Positions 1 through 6,781 of a stretch of 10,466 nucleotides of DNA are shown piece by piece. The notes below the pieces were generated by a model. The model had not been told where the DNA came from. It saw nothing but the letters and a program-made list of their open reading frames with translations, and searched no databases. The stretch's first letter is position 1; each line of letters starts with the position of its first letter. The DNA is taken from NCBI GenBank assembly GCA_021199405.1, contig JAJQID010000130.1, forward strand, positions 1 to 10,466, given 5' to 3'. The position numbers were made by a program, and so were the translations under genes. Source of the DNA: Lachnospiraceae bacterium. GTDB lineage: Bacteria > Bacillota > Clostridia > Lachnospirales > Lachnospiraceae.

Positions 1-101
1 ATGCAACTTTTTTGGAGCTGTCTTTCAAAGTGGAAGTTAACTTTTCACTTCAGCGCTTTGATACGCTGTTTGGAGGGTTTTTGCGGTTTACTGCTCCATT
101 T
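1..101. other. Intergenic tail downstream of the ABC operon, with inverted repeats
   Basis: No coding region is supported here. A near-palindrome lies at 28-50 (AAGTGG...CACTT, centred on AGTTAACT) and a CAGCG/CGCTG inverted repeat at 51-55 and 64-68. An outer pair, TGGAGC (13-18) and GCTCCA (93-98), encloses both. In the direction of the operon no T-run follows these stems, so they are not a clear intrinsic terminator for it. Read on the plus strand, GCTCCA is followed by TTTTTATT, which could weakly terminate a convergent transcript entering from the left. The role is unresolved. Confidence 0.35.
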
Positions 102-764
102 TTATTCATAGAGCTGCACATCGACGATCTTGACAATCCGTCTGGCGGATTTTGCCACATTCAGGTCATGGGTGATCATAACAATGGTGTTTCCCATCTC
201 ATTCAGCTCCCCAAAGAGCTTCAGCACATCCCTGCCGGAGGACTGATCCAGCGCTCCGGTAGGCTCGTCTGCCAGAAGAATGGCAGGCTTTCCCACCAGG
301 GCCCTGGCGATGGAGACACGCTGCTTCTGCCCGCCGGAAAGCTCGCTGGGCTTATGAGCAATCCGATGATCCAGTCCCAGGAGCTTAATGGTATCCATGC
401 ACTCCTCCTCCGCCTGCTTTTTGCTCTCGCCCCGCATAAGCAGGGGCATAATAATATTCTGCATCACATTGTAGGTGGGGATGAGCTGATAATTCTGAAA
501 AATAAAGCCGATTTTTTCATTTCGCACTTCTGTCAGTTCATTCTCCGGCGTCTCGTGGATAGCCATGCCGTCCAGATAATATTCTCCGCCGTCCATTACG
601 TCCATGCAGCCAATGATGTTCATCAGAGTGGTTTTGCCGGAGCCGGAGGGACCCAGAATGGCCACATATTCGCCCTCGTCCACATGAAAATTGACATTTT
701 TCAGGATCGGCAGCTTCTCCTCGCCAAGCATATAGCCCTTATTGATATTTTTCATCGTAATCAT
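102..764 (-). CDS. ABC transporter ATP-binding protein, MacB/LolD/YknY type
   Basis: This cytoplasmic ATPase subunit hydrolyses ATP to drive the MacB-type permease of the same operon. All nucleotide-binding motifs are present over 220 aa: Walker A GPSGSGKT (residues 38-45), Q-loop Gln90, signature LSGGQ (142-146), Walker B ILLADEP with catalytic Glu167, D-loop ALDQ (171-174) and switch His199. Sequences such as GFIFQNYQLIP and THDLNVAKSARRIVKI are typical of the MacB/LolD/YknY group, which is about 220-235 aa long, so the gene is complete. The ATG at 764 follows GGAGAAGG at good spacing; a second in-frame ATG at 755 is possible. It is the last gene of the operon, 12 bases after the 382-aa gene. 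The ATPase call is very secure; the substrate is unknown. Confidence 0.97.
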   Translation of the reverse strand: MITMKNINKGYMLGEEKLPILKNVNFHVDEGEYVAILGPSGSGKTTLMNIIGCMDVMDGGEYYLDGMAIHETPENELTEVRNEKIGFIFQNYQLIPTYNVMQNIIMPLLMRGESKKQAEEECMDTIKLLGLDHRIAHKPSELSGGQKQRVSIARALVGKPAILLADEPTGALDQSSGRDVLKLFGELNEMGNTIVMITHDLNVAKSARRIVKIVDVQLYE

Positions 765-776
765 GAGTTCCTTCTC

Positions 777-1925
777 CTATCCGATAATATAAACCGCCAT
801 GATGACCTGCTCTTCTTCCACCTCCTGCACCACAAGGGCGACACAGTCTCCCGCGGAAAGGCTTGCAAAGGTGGTCACGCTGCCCAGCCTTGTGGTCACA
901 TCCGTGCCCACGGGAATCTGCATGGTTGCAGATTCCTCTGTCAGCCTGTAGGTAACGCCGTCGTAGGTAAAGGTATCGCTTGCGGAGGATGTCACTGCAG
1001 AAGAGCTGTCTCCGAAACTACTGAAATCAAAGCTGTCAAAGTCGAAGGAACCGCCTCCACCAAAGCCTCCTCTGTCTCCTCCGCCCATGTCACCTCCGCC
1101 GCTCATGCCGCCCATACCCAGGCTGGTCACAGAATAGCTGTCTGTGCCGGTGACTGTCGCAGATGTTACTGTCAGAGAGGAGGCTTTCGCGGTCAGAACT
1201 GTGGCTGAGGAAGCCGCGGCACTGCTGCTCTGACCGTCGCCAGCCTCTTCTGTTCCTTCCCCTGTTTCTTCAGGAGCTTCCATGTCGTCTGCTGCTCCCT
1301 CCGGCATTTCGCCTTCTGAAAATTCCTCCGGCAGTTCGCCGTCTGTCGTTCCTTTCGGCAGCTCGCCTTCAGAAAATTTCTCCGGCGACTCGCCCTCCGT
1401 CGCTCCTTCCGGCAGCTCGCCTTCAGAAAATTTCTCCGGCGACTCGCCCTCCGTCGCTCCTTCCGGCAGCTCGCCCTCTGTCTCCGGATCCTCCTCCGCG
1501 GTATCCACTGCCTCCGCGATGGTGTATGTGATTTCATTTCCCTTCACGCTGGTCAGCTGCGCGTAGATCACCTCCTGACCGTCACTTACCTCAATGGTGA
1601 CAGTGCCGGTGTCCGTACCAGCGCTGAAAATCAGGCTGTAGCCCCATCCGATAAACCAGATACCGGCAGCCAGCAGCAGGACAATAACCGTGATGATAAT
1701 ATTTCTCCGCCTGCGGCGTTTCTTTGTGCGCCGCTCCTGGGCATGCCGCTCCTGCTCACGGATCATGGCCCGTTCATCCTGGCCTCTCTTTTGCGCCATG
1801 GAAGGTCCGGCTTCCAGCTTTTTACTCTGAATCAGCTCATCCATATAATCCTCGATGGCATAATCACTGGTTGGAGAAGGCGATGCTGGCGCCGCGTCCG
1901 ACTTCTTATTTTTGTCCTCTTTCAT
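777..1925 (-). CDS. Single-pass membrane protein with low-complexity insert, unknown function (transporter accessory candidate)
   Basis: I do not recognise a family for this 382-aa protein. Residues 1-75 are hydrophilic and end in a basic block (TKKRRRRRN). One membrane span follows (about 76-98), so the N-terminus should be cytoplasmic and the rest outside. Residues 102-140 (beta-rich, YAQLTSVKGNEITYTI) and 318-382 (beta-rich, ending QVIMAVYIIG) look like two parts of one small beta domain, vaguely like DUF5666-type folds. About 180 residues of low complexity separate them: an acidic Glu/Pro/Gly repeat tract (about 150-220), a Ser/Thr/Ala stretch, and a Gly/Met/Asp/Phe segment (270-304). The ATG at 1925 is preceded by GGAGGGG, which overlaps the permease stop. 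Its place between permease and ATPase genes argues for a subunit or regulator of the transporter. It does not resemble multi-span YknW. Confidence 0.85.
   Translation of the reverse strand: MKEDKNKKSDAAPASPSPTSDYAIEDYMDELIQSKKLEAGPSMAQKRGQDERAMIREQERHAQERRTKKRRRRRNIIITVIVLLLAAGIWFIGWGYSLIFSAGTDTGTVTIEVSDGQEVIYAQLTSVKGNEITYTIAEAVDTAEEDPETEGELPEGATEGESPEKFSEGELPEGATEGESPEKFSEGELPKGTTDGELPEEFSEGEMPEGAADDMEAPEETGEGTEEAGDGQSSSAAASSATVLTAKASSLTVTSATVTGTDSYSVTSLGMGGMSGGGDMGGGDRGGFGGGGSFDFDSFDFSSFGDSSSAVTSSASDTFTYDGVTYRLTEESATMQIPVGTDVTTRLGSVTTFASLSAGDCVALVVQEVEEEQVIMAVYIIG
1357..1475 (-). repeat. 54-base exact tandem repeat inside the 382-aa gene
   Basis: Two identical 54-base units (1357-1410 and 1411-1464) are followed by 11 bases of a third copy before the match breaks down. 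On the minus strand each unit encodes 18 residues of the Glu/Pro/Gly tract: EGELPEGAT followed by EGESPEKFS. Each unit is itself two diverged 27-base, 9-residue subunits. More degenerate copies, such as EGELPKGTT and DGELPEEFS, lie on the C-terminal side (about 1300-1356). Units are multiples of three, so copy-number change keeps the frame. Confidence 0.95.
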
Positions 1926-1938
1926 GAGCCTGCCCCTC

Positions 1939-3246
1939 CTATTCCTGATTCAGCGCCACCACAGGCACCAGCCTGGAGGCCTTATAAGCCGGATAGAAAC
2001 CGAAAATACTTCCCGTGGCCACACCGAACAGCAGAGCCAGCCCCACAGCGGTAACCGACAGATCCACGCGCACAGAGAACATCTCCACCACCGGCGTCAG
2101 AGCCAGCGCAAGAAGAACGCCCAGCACTGCCCCTATGAAGCTGATACAGCTGGCCTCCAGCAGGAATTCCAACAGGATATCCCGGCGGGAGCAGCCCAAC
2201 GCTTTCAGAATGCCGATCTCATTGGTCCGCTCCTTGACGGACACAAACAGCACATTCATGATACCGATGCCGCCCACTACAAAAACAATGGCCGACATGG
2301 AATACAAAAGCAATGTCAGCGTGGTGTTGGAGGAGGACGCCGCCTCCATCTTGCTGCCCGCATCAGAAATGGAAAAAGTGGAGTTGGGATAGCTGTCCGC
2401 CAGCACAGTCTCTATATTCTCCACGATAGTGTCCACTTCATTGACATTCTCCGCAATGACGGTGATAGTGGGACTGATGGAGGTACCGGTAATATACTTG
2501 ATTCCCGTTTCGTAAGGAATAAAAATTGCAGTATCAGGGCTGATGCCGGAGGCCACGGTTCCCATCTCGGAGAGCACCCCGGACACCGTGTAGGGTCTGT
2601 CATCTATGTACACAGTCTCATCATAGGCGTCGTAGGCGCTGCCGAAAATTTCCCTGGCCGTGGTATAACCCAGCACACAGACCTTTTCCTTATTGTCATT
2701 ATTTTCCTCGGTCAGAAAGCTCCCGATGGCCATGGTCAGGTTGCTGATCTCGGCGTAATTGTCCAGCACGCCGGCCACCGTATAGTAGGAGGAGGAGCTT
2801 AAATCACCGCCCTCCACGGAGGCTGTTGTGGAATAGGAAATGGTGGCGTCGGAAAGTCCCGGCACAAACACCTCCAGATCCTCCATATCATCCGTGGTCA
2901 GAGTCACCGCCTCGGAGCTGCCGCGGCTGCTGGAGGAGCCCCCGCTGCCTCCGCCAAAGTCCATGGAAAAACCACCCATATCAAAGCTGATGGTGGTTCC
3001 TCCGATGCTCACCGTAGCGGTGGTGGAGTCTGAAGAAGAACTGCTGCCCTCGTAGGAGACATCGATGGCTCCCGCGTTCAGATTCTGAAACTGCTCCGCC
3101 ACCTCTGCCCGGCTTCCGGTGCCGATGGCAATGACCAGCACGATGGTGGCGCTTCCCACGACAATACCGATGGATGTTAAAATCACCTTAAATTTATTTT
3201 GTATCAGATTCAGATACACCAGTCTGCATATTTCGGATATTCTCAT
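1939..3246 (-). CDS. ABC transporter permease, MacB/YknZ type (FtsX-like domain)
   Basis: This is the membrane subunit of the transporter, expected to dimerise and couple ATP hydrolysis to movements of its outer domain. The layout is that of MacB permeases: one span near the N-terminus (about 22-44), a large extracytoplasmic domain (about 45-308), then three spans (about 311-337, 363-385, 397-420). The stretch GGIGIMNVLFVSVKERTNEI followed by GILKALG (about 325-351) is characteristic of the MacB/FtsX superfamily. At 435 aa it is longer than typical YknZ (about 400 aa). The excess is mostly a Ser/Gly/Met/Phe insert at about residues 68-111, containing FDMGGFSMDFGGGSGG. The ATG overlaps the previous stop in TGATG and has only a weak ribosome binding site, so translation probably depends on coupling to the adaptor gene. 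A 13-base gap separates it from the 382-aa gene. Confidence 0.95.
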   Translation of the reverse strand: MRISEICRLVYLNLIQNKFKVILTSIGIVVGSATIVLVIAIGTGSRAEVAEQFQNLNAGAIDVSYEGSSSSSDSTTATVSIGGTTISFDMGGFSMDFGGGSGGSSSSRGSSEAVTLTTDDMEDLEVFVPGLSDATISYSTTASVEGGDLSSSSYYTVAGVLDNYAEISNLTMAIGSFLTEENNDNKEKVCVLGYTTAREIFGSAYDAYDETVYIDDRPYTVSGVLSEMGTVASGISPDTAIFIPYETGIKYITGTSISPTITVIAENVNEVDTIVENIETVLADSYPNSTFSISDAGSKMEAASSSNTTLTLLLYSMSAIVFVVGGIGIMNVLFVSVKERTNEIGILKALGCSRRDILLEFLLEASCISFIGAVLGVLLALALTPVVEMFSVRVDLSVTAVGLALLFGVATGSIFGFYPAYKASRLVPVVALNQE

Positions 3247-4967
3247 CAGTCGCTCACCACACTTTCGATCAGGACTACATCGCCCTCGGACAGGCCGTCG
3301 ATGATCTCCACATACACGCCGTCGGAGAAGCCGGTCGTCACCTCCACCTGGGTAACGTTTCCGCTGCTGTCGCGCATCTTCACGTAGGATTTTGTGCCGC
3401 TTCTGGTGATCGCCCGGTTGGAGACATACAGCACTTCCTCGCTTTCCTTTGTTACGAAGGTCACATCTCCGGTCATTCCCTGGAACAGTCCTGAAGCATC
3501 GCCTGTGATGGTTACCGTCACGTCGTAGACCACATTGCTGTTGGAGTCATAGTAGGCGTCAGAAATCTCCGTCACCGACCCCTGATAAATATCATCCGGG
3601 TAAGCAGTGAAGGAAATATTGACCGCGCCTCCCAGCTCGATGTCCGTCATATCGTCCTCGTCCACGGCCACCGTCATGGTCACCTCATCCAGGTCATACA
3701 GCGTTACCAGGGTGGTATTGGTGGTTACATTATCCCCCGCCTCCAGCGCCACGCTGGTCACCACACCGTTATAGTCGGAAAGGATTTCATTTCCGCTGAT
3801 ATAAGTGTCAAAGGAATTCAGGATCTCCTCCGCATTCGCGTAGGTCTCCTCCTGCTCCGCCGCGGCATCCTCCAGATAGGCAATGGCGATATCGTAGGTC
3901 TCCTGAGCCGTATTGTAGGCCAGCATACGCAGATCGTAGGTTTCCTTCGCCGTCAGCGTACCGGTAGCCAGCGAGCTCTGGGCATTGGCCAGCTGCTGAG
4001 TATAGCTGGTAATGCTGGACTGGGTCTGCTCTATTTTTTCCGTCAGGCTTTCCACCTCCGTCCCGCACTCTTCCAGATAAGTCTGCGCATCCTTCCATTC
4101 CTGGAAGGTAGTCGCATAAATATAAGCGTTATAGCTGCTGTCCCACTTACTGTTATTTTCCACAGAATATTCCAGAGTGTCCACCAGCAGCTGCGCCTGC
4201 TCGTAAAGCAGCTGCGCATCCGCCAGCTCCTCCTCATATTCCGCCAAAAGCTCCTGCGCTTCGGCCAGATTTTCCTCCGCCTCCGTCACTGCATCCTGCA
4301 AAGATTTGACAGTATTGTCATATTCGGTTTGAGCGTATGATCCATATAAAATACTGCTCTGGCGGGTATATTCGGCGCTCAGCCTGGAGGATTCCTGATC
4401 CGCGTAGACCAGCTCCAGATCTGCAAGAGCGGCCTCCACATTTTCTTCCAGCTGCTTCCGCAGCTCTGTGACCGTATCCTCCTCCAGTACATACAGGGTG
4501 TCACCCACCGAAATCTCCTGCCCCACAGAGACAGATACCTCCGCTACTGTCAGATCTCCGATCAGACTGGAGCTGGAGGAACCGGAAGAACCGGACATGC
4601 TGAAAATCTGGGTGAACACGCTGGACACGTCTGAGCCGCCTCCGCCTCCCATCGAATCCATTCCTCCGCCCGAGCCGCCGGAGGAACCGGAGGTGCTGGA
4701 GGTACTGGCTCTCACCAGCTCGCTCAGATCCAGCTCAAACACCTGGTCCTGGGTGCCGATTTCCACAGAACCGCTCTCCGTGATGCCTACTACCAGACTG
4801 CCGTATTCCACAGTGGTCTCCCGATAAGCCACCTCTTCAGAGCTGTTCAGACTGTTTACCGCAATCGCTGCCACCAGAATAACCGCCAGGACAATGCAGA
4901 CTATCCCAATCAGTACCTTCCTGGAAAAAAGAGGTTTCTTTTTTTTGCGAAGCTTTTTCTCTGCCAT
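3246..4967 (-). CDS. HlyD/YknX-type membrane fusion (adaptor) protein, third of three
   Basis: This is a 573-aa adaptor anchored by one N-terminal span (about 18-38, after a Lys/Arg-rich start). It shows the membrane fusion protein order: N-terminal barrel-sandwich half (about 138-162, VSVSVGQEISVGDTLYVLEE), a long alpha-helical hairpin rich in Glu/Ala/Gln (about 165-385), the second half (about 393-425, DYNGVVTSVALEAGDNV), a beta-barrel (about 428-510) and a membrane-proximal domain to the end (VEVTTGFSDGVYVEIIDGLS). It is much longer than MacA or YknX (about 370-380 aa). Part of the excess is a Gly/Ser/Met insert at residues 90-135 (SGGSGGGMDSMGGGGGSD). It starts at 4967 in a TAATG overlap with the preceding adaptor, with GGGAGG upstream at good spacing. 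It should bind the outer domain of the permease encoded immediately downstream. Confidence 0.93.
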   Translation of the reverse strand: MAEKKLRKKKKPLFSRKVLIGIVCIVLAVILVAAIAVNSLNSSEEVAYRETTVEYGSLVVGITESGSVEIGTQDQVFELDLSELVRASTSSTSGSSGGSGGGMDSMGGGGGSDVSSVFTQIFSMSGSSGSSSSSLIGDLTVAEVSVSVGQEISVGDTLYVLEEDTVTELRKQLEENVEAALADLELVYADQESSRLSAEYTRQSSILYGSYAQTEYDNTVKSLQDAVTEAEENLAEAQELLAEYEEELADAQLLYEQAQLLVDTLEYSVENNSKWDSSYNAYIYATTFQEWKDAQTYLEECGTEVESLTEKIEQTQSSITSYTQQLANAQSSLATGTLTAKETYDLRMLAYNTAQETYDIAIAYLEDAAAEQEETYANAEEILNSFDTYISGNEILSDYNGVVTSVALEAGDNVTTNTTLVTLYDLDEVTMTVAVDEDDMTDIELGGAVNISFTAYPDDIYQGSVTEISDAYYDSNSNVVYDVTVTITGDASGLFQGMTGDVTFVTKESEEVLYVSNRAITRSGTKSYVKMRDSSGNVTQVEVTTGFSDGVYVEIIDGLSEGDVVLIESVVSD

Positions 4968-6781
4968 TATCTGCCGCCTCCCATTCCGCCGCTTGGCATA
5001 CCGTCCATATCAAAATCACTCATATTGAAATCGTTCATGTCGAAATCTTCCAGGTTGAAATTGCTCAGATCAATGCTGTCAGTGTCTGTGGATGTAGTAT
5101 CTGAGGATGTATCCTCCACCTCCTCCAGACTGCTGACCGCGCTGGCGATGTATACGATGTCCCCCTCCTCAAGGCCGGACAATATCTCTATGTATGAGGT
5201 GTTGCTTAAACCCGTAGTTACCTCCTGCAGCTCATATTCACCGCTGTCGGAAAGCACATAGACGCAGGATTTTCCATCCTCGGTCACCACCGCCTTGCGG
5301 GACACGTAGAGGGTATCCTCGCTCTGGTCTGTAATAAAAGTAATATCCGCCGTCATGCCGCCGTACAGCTTCTGAAGCGCCTCTTCCTCTCCGTCCACTC
5401 CGATCACCACCGTATAGCTGATGGTGGAGGAGGAACGGGAGGTTGCGGTGGTGTCAATGGAAAGAATGGTCCCTTCGTAGCTTTCCTCCGGATAAGCAGT
5501 AAACTCAATGGCCACCGTATCCCCCACCGTCATGCTCACCACATCCTCCTGGGTAGCGTCAATGGAAATGGTCATGTCAGTCGTCGGCGCATAGGAAATC
5601 ACCACGCCGCTTGTCGTCAGCATATCCCCGGCCTCGTATCCCACCTCTGTAATGATACCGGAACCATCTGCGTAAATAACACCGTCGTCTCCCACAAATT
5701 CTTCAAAGGCTGTCAGCTGATTCTGAATTTCCTCCAGCTCCTGAGCTGCCTCCTCCAGATCCTCCTTCAACTCCTCTACCGCCGCATTGTAGGTCGTCTG
5801 GGCGTATTCTCCCTCCAGCAGGCTTTCCTCGTAGGTCTGACTGGCCTGCAGCTGACCGACAGACTCCTCTGCCTGAGCCTGAGCCAGTTGCTCCTGCAGC
5901 TCTTCAATCTGGTCCAGATTGTTCTGCAAAGCCTCCTCGGCGTTTTCCACGGCAGAAGTCATATTATTATACTGACTCATCTTCGATTCGTATAATTCTA
6001 TGATCTGCATATAATTGGCAGTGTTTTCTATTCCTTCCTCCTCTGCCAATGCCAGCGTAGCCTGATACAGCTCCTCCAGGGCTGAATAATCATAATACTC
6101 AAAATCCGTATCATCCTCACTTCCATAAAGGAACTCGTTAAAATTCTCCTGCGCTTCTGTGACCGCCTCCTCCAAAGATGCGGTCTTTGCCTGCAGCTGC
6201 GAGATCTCTATCTGAATGGAAGCAATGTTGTCGCTGACGGAGCTGCTGGAATACTCATAAATCTCCGACGCATAGCTCTGAGCCACCTTGCTGGTTTCAT
6301 AGGTAGTCTGAGCCTCCAGCAAGGCCAGCTCATAGGTGCTTTCCGCCTCCGCGTAATCAGAGCGGGCGTCCACCAGGGCTGACTCCAGAAGCTTCCTCAC
6401 ATCGCTGACGCTTGAGTCCGTGAATTTCAGAATGGAATCGCCCTCCTCGATCCGCTGACCGGAGGCCACGTAGACCTCCTCCACCTTCAGATATTTCTCT
6501 ACGGTCTCCTCATCGTCGTCATCATCGTCGTCATCACTGGCGGTCACGGATAAATCCAGGTCATAGTTGATGGTACTGATTCCATACTCCAGGGAGCCGC
6601 TCTCCTCCACACCCACTGTCAGATTGCCCCGTACCACCTCTGTTTCTATGTATACCCACTGTTCCTGGGAAAGGTAGGGAGCGATCAGAACGGTATAGCA
6701 GGCTCCGACGACCAGCGCCAGTATCACAACAAGGACGGCAGCAAGTCTCAGCGTTTTCTTTTTTGACCTCTTTTTTTTCAT
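4967..6781 (-). CDS. HlyD/YknX-type membrane fusion (adaptor) protein, second of three
   Basis: This is a 604-aa adaptor with a basic N-terminus (MKKKRSKKKT) and one span (about 11-32). Eight consecutive Asp then two Glu (83-92) precede the first barrel-sandwich half (about 96-120, VEEVYVASGQRIEEGDSILK). A long helical hairpin spans about 122-362, with an acidic, Tyr-rich turn at 219-235 (SEDDTDFEYYDYS). The second half follows (about 368-396, YADGSGIITEVGYEAGDML), then the beta-barrel (about 400-490) and the membrane-proximal domain (about 490-550). The C-terminus carries an unusual tail: Ser/Thr/Asp, four DFxM-like pentads, and PSGGMGGGR. The ATG at 6781 overlaps the preceding gene's stop by four bases (ATGA) and has AGGAGG nine bases upstream. 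It shares its fold with the flanking adaptors but not close identity, which suggests old duplications. Confidence 0.93.
   Translation of the reverse strand: MKKKRSKKKTLRLAAVLVVILALVVGACYTVLIAPYLSQEQWVYIETEVVRGNLTVGVEESGSLEYGISTINYDLDLSVTASDDDDDDDDEETVEKYLKVEEVYVASGQRIEEGDSILKFTDSSVSDVRKLLESALVDARSDYAEAESTYELALLEAQTTYETSKVAQSYASEIYEYSSSSVSDNIASIQIEISQLQAKTASLEEAVTEAQENFNEFLYGSEDDTDFEYYDYSALEELYQATLALAEEEGIENTANYMQIIELYESKMSQYNNMTSAVENAEEALQNNLDQIEELQEQLAQAQAEESVGQLQASQTYEESLLEGEYAQTTYNAAVEELKEDLEEAAQELEEIQNQLTAFEEFVGDDGVIYADGSGIITEVGYEAGDMLTTSGVVISYAPTTDMTISIDATQEDVVSMTVGDTVAIEFTAYPEESYEGTILSIDTTATSRSSSTISYTVVIGVDGEEEALQKLYGGMTADITFITDQSEDTLYVSRKAVVTEDGKSCVYVLSDSGEYELQEVTTGLSNTSYIEILSGLEEGDIVYIASAVSSLEEVEDTSSDTTSTDTDSIDLSNFNLEDFDMNDFNMSDFDMDGMPSGGMGGGR
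5009..5068 (-). repeat. 15-base imperfect repeats encoding pentapeptide-like DFxM units
   Basis: Four 15-base units (5009-5023, 5024-5038, 5039-5053, 5054-5068) share a core of about GAAATC on the plus strand. On the coding strand they give SNFNL, EDFDM, NDFNM and SDFDM near the C-terminus of the 604-aa adaptor (residues 573-592). The pattern superficially matches the [STAV][DN][LF]xx pentapeptide repeat, but four units are too few for a stable beta-helix of that family. Confidence 0.8.

Noticed and set aside
71..105. TGGAG/CTCCA stem followed by TTTTTATT as an intrinsic terminator
   Set aside because: Only five base pairs with an 18-base loop, and oriented against the operon. Too weak to annotate separately.
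12..1208. Plus-strand open frame of 398 codons opposite the ATPase gene and part of the 382-aa gene
   Set aside because: It is antisense to a gene with complete ABC ATPase motifs. Its product, rich in His, Cys and Gly, has no recognisable domain, and it has no clear ribosome binding site.
1330..1480. CRISPR-like array
   Set aside because: The repeats are direct, contiguous, in frame and coding, without unique spacers.
1912..2802. Plus-strand open frame of 296 codons opposite the permease gene
   Set aside because: Shadow of the MacB-type permease frame; low-complexity His/Arg-rich product with no family resemblance.
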